Source of the DNA: JBGSKY01 sp041740995
Lineage (GTDB): Bacteria > Planctomycetota > Planctomycetia > Pirellulales > Pirellulaceae
Reading direction: 5' to 3'
DNA length: 39,000 bases
NCBI GenBank assembly: GCA_041740995.1
Contig: JBGSKY010000017.1
Span: 1-39,000 of the forward strand
Position 1 is the first letter of the stretch, and each line of letters opens with the position of its first letter. Of the stretch, positions 27,574 through 35,462 are shown one piece after another. A program made the translations under genes and the position numbers. The notes below the pieces were generated by a model that saw nothing but the letters and a program-made list of their open reading frames with translations, had not been told where the DNA came from and made no database searches.

Positions 27574-27721
27574 TTTTTCGCTCCTGAGTTATGATTTGAG
27601 GCTACCAGTTTATCAGTTCGCAACTAGGTCGTTAGCACTGTAAGGAAACGTCGTTTGCAACTACAACAAGGTGTTCGCTAAAAAGTCGTTACGACGTCGG
27701 ATCGAAATTCAGGAAACCTTT

Positions 27722-28462
27722 ATGCAAGTCAAAGTGTGCTTCAGTAAATCTTTGCTCGGCCAATCGGCGGCCGAAGAAGGCGCTGCAAAAATCCGACAAG
27801 CAGTCGCCAAGCAGGGCCATGCGACCATTATCGTCGCGACCGGAGCCTCGCAATTTGAAACGCTTGCTGAGCTGGTCCGCGCCCCAGACATTGACTGGTC
27901 GCTTGTAACTGGCTTTCACTTGGACGAATACATTGGTTTATCTGCGAATCATAGCGCTTCGTTTCGACGATATTTAAGAGAGCGATTTGTCGAACGTGTG
28001 CCGATTGGATGCTTCCACTATGTCAGTGGCGATAGCGATCCAGCTACGGAATGTAAGCGACTTGGTGATTTAATTTCGCAGCATCAGATTGATGTCGCGT
28101 TTATCGGTATTGGGGAAAATGCGCATCTCGCTTTCAACGATCCTCCCGCAGATTTCGAAACGCAAGAACCTTACATAATTGTCGAGCTTGACGAAGCGTG
28201 CCGACGTCAGCAGCATGGCGAAGGTTGGTTTGCCGAATTCGATGACGTCCCACAGCGGGCAATTAGCATGTCAATCGCTCAAATACTTAAGTCCAAACAG
28301 CTCATTTGCAGTGTACCGGATCAACGCAAGGCTGCCGCCGTTCAAGCAAGTTTGTCTGGCCCAGTCACTCCCGCAACACCAGCGTCGATTTTGCAGAATC
28401 ACCCCTCGGCAACGCTCTTTCTTGACCCCGAATCAGCGTCCCTTATCGGCAAGTCCTATTAA
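27722..28462 (+). CDS. nagB: Glucosamine-6-phosphate deaminase
   Basis: 246 residues from the ATG at 27722, preceded by AGGA at 7 nt. It converts glucosamine-6-phosphate to fructose-6-phosphate and ammonia. Conserved blocks: TIIVATGASQ (phosphate loop), FHLDEYIGL with D68/E69, GIGENAHLAFNDPPAD with H135, and GPVTPATPASILQNH. The family motif GVGxDGHIAFNEP is changed to GIGENAHLAFNDP, so a 6-phosphogluconolactonase-related side activity cannot be excluded, but context with NagA supports the call. nagA starts 59 bp downstream on the same strand. Confidence 0.9.
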   Translation: MQVKVCFSKSLLGQSAAEEGAAKIRQAVAKQGHATIIVATGASQFETLAELVRAPDIDWSLVTGFHLDEYIGLSANHSASFRRYLRERFVERVPIGCFHYVSGDSDPATECKRLGDLISQHQIDVAFIGIGENAHLAFNDPPADFETQEPYIIVELDEACRRQQHGEGWFAEFDDVPQRAISMSIAQILKSKQLICSVPDQRKAAAVQASLSGPVTPATPASILQNHPSATLFLDPESASLIGKSY

Positions 28463-28521
28463 CTTTAGATTTGTGATTTGGCATTCTCTGACCATCTTTT
28501 GTGCGATCCAGGAGAAGCTCT

Positions 28522-29472
28522 GTGAGTCTCAATCAGGCTGGCTACATCGACCTGCAAGTCAACGGCTATGGAGGCGTCGATTTTAATGGGCCAGACTTGA
28601 ACGCCGAAGCGTTGCATCGAGCATGTGCAAAACTTCTCGCCGATGGTGTAAGCGGAATTTTGGCAACGGTCATCACCGATGAAATCGAATCGATGGAACA
28701 ACGGCTTGCGCGACTGGTCAGCTTCCGAGAACAAGATTCGTTAATCGCTGACATGATTTTGGGCGTTCATATCGAAGGGCCATTCATCAATGAGCTGGCT
28801 GGCTTTGTTGGAGCCCACCCGCCCACTGCGGTTAGATCGGCAAACCTACGAACCATGCATCGCTTGCTCGATGCGGCCAAGGGTTTGACCAGCATCGTAA
28901 CCCTGGCTCCCGAACGCGATCCCGAATTCAAAGTGACTCGAATGCTTGCTGAAAACAACATTTGCGTTTCCGCCGGTCATTGCGATGCGTCGTTGGATCA
29001 ACTCAACGGAGCGATTGACGCAGGGCTTTCGATGTTCACTCATCTTGGCAACGGCTGTCCGCTTCAAATGCATCGGCATGACAACATCATTCAGCGAGCC
29101 CTCAGCCGATCTGATCGCCTTTGGATTGGTTTGATAGCCGATGGTGTGCACGTTCCTTGGCCAGCGTTGGGGAACTATTTGTCGGCCGCCGGTGACGATC
29201 GGTGCGTTGTGGTGAGCGATGCGATCAGCGCCGCTGGACTTGGTCCTGGATCTTACAAGCTTGGCGAGCAAAATGTCATTGTCGATTCCACCGGTGCGAC
29301 TTGGTCCGCCGATCGCTCGCACCTAGTCGGTTCCTCTTGTCCGATGCACATCGCCGCCAAAAATTTGAAGCAACATTGCGATCTCTCAGATGAACAGATC
29401 GCAAATCTGACCAGAAGAAACCCGCAGAAAATTCTCAGTTCTCTGAGCTCACGGCTGCGGTTTAACGGCTGA
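28522..29472 (+). CDS. nagA: N-acetylglucosamine-6-phosphate deacetylase, short form
   Basis: 316 residues from the GTG at 28522, chosen because AGGAG stands 7 nt upstream; an upstream GTG at 28501 lacks this. It removes acetate from GlcNAc-6-phosphate, feeding NagB. The amidohydrolase barrel is complete: YIDLQVNGYGGVDFN (compare the QLNG of the E. coli enzyme), metal-ligand Glu in HIEGPFIN, His in SAGHCDAS, His in FTHLGNG, and catalytic Asp in VVSDAISAAG. It begins directly at the first barrel strand and ends soon after the last helix, so the small beta-sandwich domain that normally brackets the barrel (full-length enzymes are about 380 residues) appears to be missing or minimal. Confidence 0.92.
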   Translation: MSLNQAGYIDLQVNGYGGVDFNGPDLNAEALHRACAKLLADGVSGILATVITDEIESMEQRLARLVSFREQDSLIADMILGVHIEGPFINELAGFVGAHPPTAVRSANLRTMHRLLDAAKGLTSIVTLAPERDPEFKVTRMLAENNICVSAGHCDASLDQLNGAIDAGLSMFTHLGNGCPLQMHRHDNIIQRALSRSDRLWIGLIADGVHVPWPALGNYLSAAGDDRCVVVSDAISAAGLGPGSYKLGEQNVIVDSTGATWSADRSHLVGSSCPMHIAAKNLKQHCDLSDEQIANLTRRNPQKILSSLSSRLRFNG

Positions 29473-29522
29473 CCGGCCAGCAAGAAACTGCCGTCCAATT
29501 GCCGACATCACATTTCGCAACG

Positions 29523-29559
29523 AAAAAAGCCTTGTTTCTCAAGGAAAAACAAGGCTTTT
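29523..29559 (-). terminator. Intrinsic terminator downstream of tRNA-Pro
   Basis: AAAAGCCTTGTTT (29525-29537) and its exact complement (29547-29559) form a 13-bp stem with a 9-nt loop. On the minus strand the stem runs into a stretch of six Ts, the classic form. It ends the tRNA transcript and, with four Ts on the + strand, might also stop nagA transcription. Confidence 0.85.
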
Positions 29560-29565
29560 CGTTAG

Positions 29566-29640
29566 TCGGGGTGATAGGATTCGAACCTACGACCCTCTGG
29601 TCCCAAACCAGATGCGCTAGCCAGACTGCGCTACACCCCG
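29566..29640 (-). tRNA. tRNA-Pro (anticodon TGG)
   Basis: Read on the minus strand, a 7-bp acceptor stem (CGGGGTG with CACCCCG), a D arm, the anticodon stem TCTGG/CCAGA with loop TTTGGGA, and a T arm with GGTTCGAATCC form a complete cloverleaf. The loop places TGG at positions 34-36, which reads proline codons. The discriminator is A and the 3' CCA is not encoded, so it must be added afterwards. It lies between nagA and bioB. Confidence 0.95.
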
Positions 29641-29841
29641 ATTCTTCTCGCGTACAAACTGGTTGTTGTCTAAAAGGCTGCCGACCGAGCAATAAAACTC
29701 GGACCAACCGCTTTCAACAAACAGACAACCGCTGCTTGACCGCCGAAGGAGCAATGTTTTAGCGAATCAAGTCAACCGTCGCAACGTGTAATTGGCCTGC
29801 GGAACAACTGCTTTTCAACAAAATTCCTCTTTTGACCGGCT

Positions 29842-30921
29842 TTAAACAGACGTCGAGAGCGGTTCTGCGGTTCGCGGAGCGTTCAGCGGAATTGCAAATT
29901 CAGTCTGTCCCGTGATTTCAAAGCCAAGATCCGAAATCATTTCGTAGTCGCTTTGCGCTGCTTGCCCAGCAGTTGTCAAATAATCGCCAACAAATACGCT
30001 GTTCGCGGCGTAAAGCCCAAGCGGTTGGAGACTTCGCAGGTGCCTTTCACGTCCGCCAGCAATTCTCAACTCGCTGGTCGGGTTCACAAAACGGAACATA
30101 CACAACGCTCGTAAACAATCCCGCGGCGTCAGATATTCTTTTCCTTCAAAGACCGTACCGTCGATTGCATGAAGAAAATTCAGCGGGATGCTCTCGGTCT
30201 TCAATTCGCGAAGCTCCAAAGCCATATCTACAATGTCGGCATGGCTTTCTCCCATGCCGATGATCCCTCCGCTGCACAATTGCAATCCCGCGTCTCGAAC
30301 ATTTTGCAGCGTTTCTTTGCGGTCGGCATACGTATGCGTCGTGCAAATTTGTTCGTAATAGCTCTCGCTGGTGTTCAAGTTATGATTAACTTTGTCGACA
30401 CCCGCGGCTTTCAAACGATCGGCTTGTTCACGAGTTAAGAGGCCCAAACAGGCACAGATATTCAATCCATATTGCGCCTTTATCTCAGGCACAACAGTCT
30501 CAACAGCTTTCATTTCTCGTTCGTTTGGCGCGCGACCGCTGATCACCATACAGTACGTTTTGGAGTGACGCTCGGCGGCTAATTTAGCGCCTTCCATCAA
30601 TCGCTTCCGATCCAAAATCGTATATTTTTCGACCGGCGCATCAGAAATTTTTGATTGCGAGCAGTAATTGCAATCCTCTGGACAAAGACCACTTTTGGCA
30701 TTCATCAGAAAGTAAAGCTGCACGGTATTTGCAAAATACTGATGCCGAACCCGATATGTCGCTGCCAGCAGAGCTGGCAATTGAGCGTCCGAACTGGCCA
30801 GAATTTGCAGCGCTTCGGATCGTTCGACGTCGTGTCCGCTGAGTACCGAACTTGCAAGCTGTTCGAAATTCAATTCGTTACAGGCCGCGACGGCCTTAAT
30901 TTTTGGGGAAACCGTGCTCAT
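29842..30921 (-). CDS. bioB: Biotin synthase
   Basis: 359 residues. A radical SAM enzyme that inserts sulfur into dethiobiotin to make biotin. The [4Fe-4S]-SAM motif CPEDCNYCSQS holds C80, C84 and C87. Further family blocks: YCMVISGRAPNEREM, NICACLGLLT, GVDKVNHNLNTSESYYEQICTTHTYADR, CSGGIIGMGES, and IAGGRERHLRSLQPLGLYAANSVFVGDYLTTAGQ, including the conserved arginine of the [2Fe-2S] site. GGAAAG lies 4 nt before the ATG. No other bio gene is adjacent. The N-terminal extension of about 20 residues is not diagnostic. Confidence 0.96.
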   Translation of the reverse strand: MSTVSPKIKAVAACNELNFEQLASSVLSGHDVERSEALQILASSDAQLPALLAATYRVRHQYFANTVQLYFLMNAKSGLCPEDCNYCSQSKISDAPVEKYTILDRKRLMEGAKLAAERHSKTYCMVISGRAPNEREMKAVETVVPEIKAQYGLNICACLGLLTREQADRLKAAGVDKVNHNLNTSESYYEQICTTHTYADRKETLQNVRDAGLQLCSGGIIGMGESHADIVDMALELRELKTESIPLNFLHAIDGTVFEGKEYLTPRDCLRALCMFRFVNPTSELRIAGGRERHLRSLQPLGLYAANSVFVGDYLTTAGQAAQSDYEMISDLGFEITGQTEFAIPLNAPRTAEPLSTSV

Positions 30922-31341
30922 AAAACTTTCCGGGGTCTGGCCTATGATCTAGCCCAGCAGGAAACAATTCAATTTATCATGAACTGTCAAAACAGCGAAT
31001 TTAATTGGTTATCGTTGCCTCTACAAGATAACTTCGAAAGCCCTGATGTCGCAATGCTTGCGGCGAATACATGCGAATTTATCGGAATAATGAAAAGGTC
31101 TGGGGCGGAACCGGAACACGTTTGTCGCTTTCCGTAATACGCTAAAAACCGATGCCACGCCTGGAATTTTTTTCGCCAAGAGCGTGCCGAGTCCCAATGG
31201 CTTCCAAATTTCCTCTAAAATGGATCTAGGTGCGAAACTATCAAGGATACGTATGGTTAGATACCGCTGTGGATACAAACGAATACAAATCCCACCTTTC
31301 TGGCACTTTTCAGCAGTCACTCGACCTCGGGAGAATTGATT
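30922..31341. other. Intergenic region between bioB and the Gly-rich protein gene
   Basis: 420 bp between divergent genes, so both promoters are expected here. Open frames on both strands (+ to 31137, - 31021-31320) lack family resemblance, and the + one runs in from inside bioB. GGAG at 31330-31333 is the ribosome site of the downstream gene. No biotin-operator-like palindrome is evident. Confidence 0.4.
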
Positions 31342-32157
31342 ATGCGATCAACTAAGCTTTTATGGACACTGGCTGCAACGATGTTGCTAGTCGGTAATTT
31401 AACGCCGTTTTCAAAAGCCCAATGGGGCGGCGGAAGGGGCGGGCCCGGTGGCGGTGGTGCTAGTTTGGCAATTCTTTTGAACATGCCGGAAGTTCGAAAA
31501 GAACTGAATGTAACTCCCGATCAGGTTACGACGCTAGAGTCGATGCGGACCTCGATGCAAGATGCCTTTGGCAACATGCGCGGCAATCGCGATATGAGCG
31601 AAGAACAACGTCGAGCTGCGGCTCAAGAAGCCATGCAAGCTTGGACCAAAGCAGCCGAAGAAGCCGATGCGAAACTGGAAGGCGTTTTGGACCCTGATCA
31701 ATTTGATCGTTTGCTCGGACTGTTTGCACAGTACACCGGTGGCGATGCTCTGACCCAAAAACACATCGTCGCTGCACTCGGCTTGTCAGATTCCGAAGTC
31801 GAAAAAATCAAAGCCAAGAAAGAAGAAATTTCTCAGGAAATGCGATCGCAGATGCAAGGCTTTGGTGGGCCTGGTGGCGGTGATCGACCACCACGCGGCG
31901 AAGGTGGTGGAGATCGACCACCTCGCGGTGAAGGCGGACCTGGACTTGGCAGTGATTTCCGTGAACGAATTGAAAAGATGCGAACCGAACGCGATGAAAA
32001 GTTGCTCGCCTTACTAACGAGCGAACAAAAGGAAAAACTTGAAGCACTCAAGGGCGAGGCTTTCAAATTCCCCGAGCAACGCATGGGTGGTTTCGGTGGT
32101 CGCCAAGGCGGACCTGGCCAAGGCGGGCCAGAGGGTGCACGCCGACGTCCAGAGTAA
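31342..32157 (+). CDS. Secreted Gly-rich protein with charged helices, function unknown
   Basis: 271 residues from the ATG at 31342, with GGAG 8 nt upstream. A signal peptide is clear: basic MRSTK, hydrophobic LLWTLAATMLLVGNL, likely cleavage near SKA-QW. After a Gly-rich stretch come helical segments of the form LNMPEVRKELNVTPDQVTTLESM and LSDSEVEKIKAKKEEISQEM, each reminiscent of the Spy/CpxP-like LTxxQ pattern seen in many planctomycete exported proteins. A tandem duplication of a ten-residue DRPPRGEGGG-type unit sits near residue 180, and the C-terminus is again Gly/Arg/Pro rich. It is probably periplasmic or attached to the envelope, perhaps chaperone-like or metal-responsive; that is inference only. 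An intrinsic terminator follows. Confidence 0.8.
   Translation: MRSTKLLWTLAATMLLVGNLTPFSKAQWGGGRGGPGGGGASLAILLNMPEVRKELNVTPDQVTTLESMRTSMQDAFGNMRGNRDMSEEQRRAAAQEAMQAWTKAAEEADAKLEGVLDPDQFDRLLGLFAQYTGGDALTQKHIVAALGLSDSEVEKIKAKKEEISQEMRSQMQGFGGPGGGDRPPRGEGGGDRPPRGEGGPGLGSDFRERIEKMRTERDEKLLALLTSEQKEKLEALKGEAFKFPEQRMGGFGGRQGGPGQGGPEGARRRPE
31873..31932 (+). repeat. Two copies of a 30-bp in-frame tandem repeat
   Basis: Units 31873-31902 and 31903-31932 differ at a few third-codon positions and one Gly-codon position, and encode two GGGDRPPRGE blocks. Because the unit is a multiple of three, copy number changes would lengthen the protein without a frameshift. Confidence 0.85.
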
Positions 32158-32199
32158 GCTTCTTTTGATCTCTCGATCAACGGTACGATAAATTAGATG

Positions 32200-32230
32200 G
32201 CCTGTTTTCAAGTGAAAGCAGGCTATTTTT
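32200..32230 (+). terminator. Intrinsic terminator after the Gly-rich protein gene
   Basis: GCCTGTTTTC (32200-32209) pairs with GAAAGCAGGC (32214-32223), one G-T wobble, around a 4-nt AAGT loop, and TATTTTTA follows. It begins 43 bp after the stop codon. Confidence 0.8.
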
Positions 32231-32359
32231 ATTGGATCGTCTTCGCAATTTGATTTTGAAGCTGATTGACCTATCAGCAAGCTCGTAGGGGTCCGAAGTC
32301 AGGATTGTTTTTGGACCGGTCGCTTGACAATCATCGACTAATAATCTTTTACCCTCGAG

Positions 32360-33166
32360 CTACCTAGTTCGCCACCAAAGTAAAGCAACGGAAAGCAAGG
32401 CTGTTATCTCAATCAGATAGACTAGCGACCACCAGCTCCGTTGCGGGCTGGCAGAGTTCAATGCTGGATGCGTTTCCGCTTTGAGTCGAGTTTCTTTCAG
32501 GAGAAAACTTGACTTCGTATTATCTTTCTCCAAACGAGAGACGTACACGTCAAAACTGATTATGTCGGTCTTCGGAACATCAACTTTCGTCATGTTGGAG
32601 GCCATTCCATTGTCAACAAAATTCAAATTCGCATTTCCGTCCTCTCGAATGATAACCATGGTTCCTTTTTTGAAGTCGATTGGTAACCACTCATAAATAT
32701 CGTTTCGATGGTTCCTCGATTCTTTTGCGACCAGGGCCATGGGTGGCTGGTCGGGCCGAGAACACCATCCGAAAACTAATGTCGTCCGAGCGGCATCGTT
32801 GAACTGAACACGCATTGAAAGGCCTTGCCCCCAACCGCTTTTGGGTTGTTGCAGTTCGAGGCATTCTAAGTCTAGCTCCCATTCAAAATTTCCAGCTACT
32901 GGAGCTAGAAGCTTGAATCCGATTGCTGAATTGGATTCGGACGCATCACCCTCTGGCAGAGTAACGCGAGTACCCAGAGCGTCGACCGTCAGTATTTCGC
33001 GACCGTCGATTCGAGTTCCTGGAATCGGCCCAAACCATTCAAGGAGCGGTTCAATCCGCGAGCGTGCGGATAACGGAATTTTAAATTCGTCGGCGTGAGC
33101 GAGAGTCAATTGGCTCAAAAAGACAATCGCCGCGAGGGCAAACATGGCGGGGTTGCTCGATGACAT
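32360..33166 (-). CDS. Exported protein with C-terminal membrane anchor, function unknown
   Basis: 268 residues. Signal peptide at the N-terminus (MFALAAIVFLSQLTLAHA, cleavage near AHA-DE; Met8 is an alternative start). Residues about 40-220 appear beta-rich, with WELDLECLELQQPKSGWGQGLSMRVQF and ISFDVYVSRL strands, in the manner of concanavalin-like/jelly-roll domains found in DUF1583-type planctomycete proteins; this is a resemblance, not an assignment. One hydrophobic segment near the end (YLIEITALLSVALLWW) followed by RTR would anchor it with the bulk outside the cytoplasm. It starts 21 bp after the pseudopilin gene stop on the same strand, so they form an operon. Confidence 0.75.
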   Translation of the reverse strand: MSSSNPAMFALAAIVFLSQLTLAHADEFKIPLSARSRIEPLLEWFGPIPGTRIDGREILTVDALGTRVTLPEGDASESNSAIGFKLLAPVAGNFEWELDLECLELQQPKSGWGQGLSMRVQFNDAARTTLVFGWCSRPDQPPMALVAKESRNHRNDIYEWLPIDFKKGTMVIIREDGNANLNFVDNGMASNMTKVDVPKTDIISFDVYVSRLEKDNTKSSFLLKETRLKAETHPALNSASPQRSWWSLVYLIEITALLSVALLWWRTR

Positions 33167-33187
33167 GGTTTTGCGTGTTTCTCCAAT

Positions 33188-34174
33188 TCAATCAAATTGG
33201 CCAGAAACGAGTTCACCGCCGTGTGGAGTTAACAGGTTGCGAAGCACGCTGTACTCGATTGTCGTTGCTAGGGCATGGACTGATCCATCGGCAAAAATGA
33301 AATTCGCTTGGCCCAAATGGGACGATCCCCAATTCTCTTTGAATGGAATATTTATGTTGTCATTTACAATTACCAAGCCAGCGCGGGCAGTACCTTTGGA
33401 GCCGCCGCTAAAAATCGGCTCATCCCAATACCAGCTCAGTGCGTTTTGTACCGATCGATCATAGGCTTTCTCGCCAACGGCGATCGTGTTACTCAGTCCA
33501 TCGGCGATGCCAGATGAACGAACCGTCAGCGGTCTTGGCTGGAAGAGTCGAGCGTTGCCACAGTAGTCGGTTTGTGACCAAGCCCACCCGCCTGAATGGT
33601 AATTTCCAAAATTGTCTTGCATTGGAACCGATGGCTTTGGACGGGAACGAGAGCTACATAAAAATAGGGGCACGTTGACCGAAAAATCGACATTTTGATA
33701 GATGATGTTTTGTTCTATGAAAGGCAGTATCGCATAAGCCCAAGAGCCACTTTGTGCATTGGGCTTACTGCCTGGTGTTCCTATGCCCCAATTGTATGCA
33801 GCGCCAGCTTCGAAGTCCTCGGTGCCAATGTTTGTAAGCGTGCCGACGGCGTCGATGATCTTACTCTCCGGCGTAAAGCCGCCGTTGCTTGGAAAACTTT
33901 TATAGCTCAGTTCGTGCGACTGCAGCGCGATACCTAGTTGACGCAATTGGCTTTGGCACTGAGTCCGCCGCGCAGACTCGCGCGCCGATTGGACCGCCGG
34001 AAGCGTGAGATTAAAGAGAATCGAAACAATCGCGATGACGACCAACAATTCTACGAGGCTGAAGCCACAATTGGACGTTGACGAAATTTGGCTTGGTTTG
34101 TGTGGCGTCGTTTGCACTCGTGCGGAAGTGACAATCTTTAAGCCAACAATCAAATTGGAGATGTATTCTGACAA
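33188..34174 (-). CDS. Type II pseudopilin-like protein (DUF1559 family, H-X9-DG)
   Basis: 328 residues. The prepilin motif GFSLVELLVVIAIVSILFNL begins at G37, with the conserved Glu five residues after the cleavage point (E42), so prepilin peptidase should cut after G37. A helix with SARESARRTQCQSQLRQLGIAL follows. The C-terminus holds the H-X9-DG motif at H286-D296-G297 (HLGQANFIFADGS), typical of the large DUF1559 family expanded in planctomycetes. Only a TTG start (34172-34174) is available near the N-terminus. These proteins probably form surface or secretion-related fibres, but most are uncharacterised. The exported anchored protein follows in the same operon. Confidence 0.93.
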   Translation of the reverse strand: MSEYISNLIVGLKIVTSARVQTTPHKPSQISSTSNCGFSLVELLVVIAIVSILFNLTLPAVQSARESARRTQCQSQLRQLGIALQSHELSYKSFPSNGGFTPESKIIDAVGTLTNIGTEDFEAGAAYNWGIGTPGSKPNAQSGSWAYAILPFIEQNIIYQNVDFSVNVPLFLCSSRSRPKPSVPMQDNFGNYHSGGWAWSQTDYCGNARLFQPRPLTVRSSGIADGLSNTIAVGEKAYDRSVQNALSWYWDEPIFSGGSKGTARAGLVIVNDNINIPFKENWGSSHLGQANFIFADGSVHALATTIEYSVLRNLLTPHGGELVSGQFD

Positions 34175-34293
34175 TTGCCTGATCTCCCCAGCTTAGATAA
34201 AAGAACTCGAAAATTTTCTTGACAAGCAAAGTTCAGACGATTCAAATAACGTCTTCGGTTGATATCTTAGACGGCGAGTAAAGCAAATGCAAA

Positions 34294-34325
34294 GCTCACA
34301 AGCTCACAAGCTCACAAGCTCACAA
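34294..34325 (+). repeat. Four perfect tandem copies of an 8-bp unit (GCTCACAA)
   Basis: The unit GCTCACAA is repeated four times without change at 34294-34325, between an ATG at 34287 (SD-like GGCGAG 8 nt upstream) and the lipoprotein frame. Eight is not a multiple of three, so slippage changes the reading frame. With one copy fewer (three), the ATG would read directly into the lipoprotein. Confidence 0.9.
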
Positions 34326-34336
34326 GCCCACTTTGT

Positions 34337-34822
34337 GTGGTACTACTTTGCGTTTGGCTATCAAGCTTTAATTGCGGATGTGATAGTAGTTCGACCGTTG
34401 CGAATTTCTCGCAAGCTCTGCCCACTTCAATCTCTGGGAATAATGTCCCCGCGTTCGCTGTTCAGTCTGAGCTTGCGATAAAGTCGGAAGATAAACCACT
34501 TGTCTTTGAGCTCGGCGTTCTACCTGTGGATCAAACTAGGCAACTGATCGTTCCGTTTTCGCGTATTGCGATCGGGAACGATTGGGATGTCTCTGCCTTT
34601 AGAAGTTCGTGTGACTGCGTTTGCGTGGAAGAGATTCAAGTTTTCACAAATGCCGTCGAAAGTGAACGCTGCGTACTGATAACTGCAGTCCCAGTTGAGG
34701 ACGAACTTGCAAGTGAAATGAAACTGCTCGTTGAGGTTTTCGCAGAGGTCGCAGGTCGAAAATTAAAAGTATTTAGAGTATCTGTCAGGCTTGTGCCGGC
34801 GATTGGCGCTCGCAAAATTTGA
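34337..34822 (+). CDS. DUF1573-like lipoprotein, possibly phase-variable at its start
   Basis: 161 codons from a GTG at 34337. The present start gives the hydrophobic VLLCVWLSSFNC with cysteines 13 and 15 but no basic n-region and no ribosome site. From the ATG at 34287 the frame would match only if one 8-bp repeat were removed; the protein would then begin MQSSQAHKLTSPLCVVLLC, a proper lipoprotein-like signal. Residues about 50-110 carry VFELGVLPVDQTRQLIVPF and SSCDCVCVEE, comparable to the SCGCT motif of DUF1573. It should be an exported, lipid-anchored protein. It is first in a run of four co-directional exported-protein genes. Function unknown; the start is uncertain and expression in this isolate may be off or reduced. 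Confidence 0.65.
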   Translation: MVLLCVWLSSFNCGCDSSSTVANFSQALPTSISGNNVPAFAVQSELAIKSEDKPLVFELGVLPVDQTRQLIVPFSRIAIGNDWDVSAFRSSCDCVCVEEIQVFTNAVESERCVLITAVPVEDELASEMKLLVEVFAEVAGRKLKVFRVSVRLVPAIGARKI

Positions 34823-34892
34823 CTGGCCGTTAAAAACATTGTCCGTTTCGTTCTCGGTTACGAAAAGCTCGTTTAATTTGAAAGGTCGAAAG

Positions 34893-35327
34893 ATGGTATA
34901 CAAACTACTCATTTTCAGATTTGCACTCGTTTTCTCAACCTGTGCGTTAGTAATGTTTCCTCTGTATGGAAGCATTTCGACGGATAAAGCAGAAGGACAT
35001 AAATGCATTTCGAAAAGCTGTAATGGCGGCATACCAGATACCGATAGTAACGGATGCGAGGGACCGCATCAAAATTCATGTATCACCTATTCCTGCACTC
35101 GCTGTAACGGATTCGGCTTAGCTCAGATCTGTTGGGCGGAAAAAGACAATATATGCAATCTTGACCCCACTAATGTAACAATCACTTGTGGGGCCAAATC
35201 GACGTTTAACTGTTCGGTTTTGCCTGGACCAACACCACTCGCTCCAGTTCAGTGCGGATGCGGTGATATTCCCGCAGACGGAGGAACTGTTGGGGCTAGT
35301 TGCGTCATTCGCACCTGTAGCTCCTAG
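34893..35327 (+). CDS. Small secreted cysteine-rich protein, function unknown
   Basis: 144 residues from the ATG at 34893, which has AAAGG 7 nt upstream; an in-frame upstream start would add a non-signal stretch. A signal sequence (MVYKLLIFRFALVFSTCALVM) is followed by a mature part with 14 cysteines, many spaced as C-x(4)-C, C-x(2)-C or C-G-C, and Gly/Asn/Pro-rich loops. Even cysteine number suggests disulfide-stabilised structure in the periplasm or outside. No known family recognised. It lies 70 bp after the DUF1573-like lipoprotein and 135 bp before the anchored protein, all on one strand. Confidence 0.7.
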   Translation: MVYKLLIFRFALVFSTCALVMFPLYGSISTDKAEGHKCISKSCNGGIPDTDSNGCEGPHQNSCITYSCTRCNGFGLAQICWAEKDNICNLDPTNVTITCGAKSTFNCSVLPGPTPLAPVQCGCGDIPADGGTVGASCVIRTCSS

Positions 35328-35462
35328 CTAGCTGAGATTCAAGTTGCATTTTGTGAGCAATGATTTATCACGCCCTTGCTTAATCCAAGACTGATATCAT
35401 CGCTACTCATAGCTCTACATAAAGAATTTATTATGTGCATATCAACAAGTGGCAAATGCGCA

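Noticed and set aside
30979..31137. Plus-strand ORF upstream of the Gly-rich protein
   Set aside because: The open frame starts inside bioB on the other strand, and the part beyond bioB has no ribosome site or family match.
34287..34481. 64-codon ORF starting at the ATG before the 8-bp repeats
   Set aside because: It runs out of frame through the lipoprotein gene and is best explained as the off-phase product of the repeat tract, not a separate gene.
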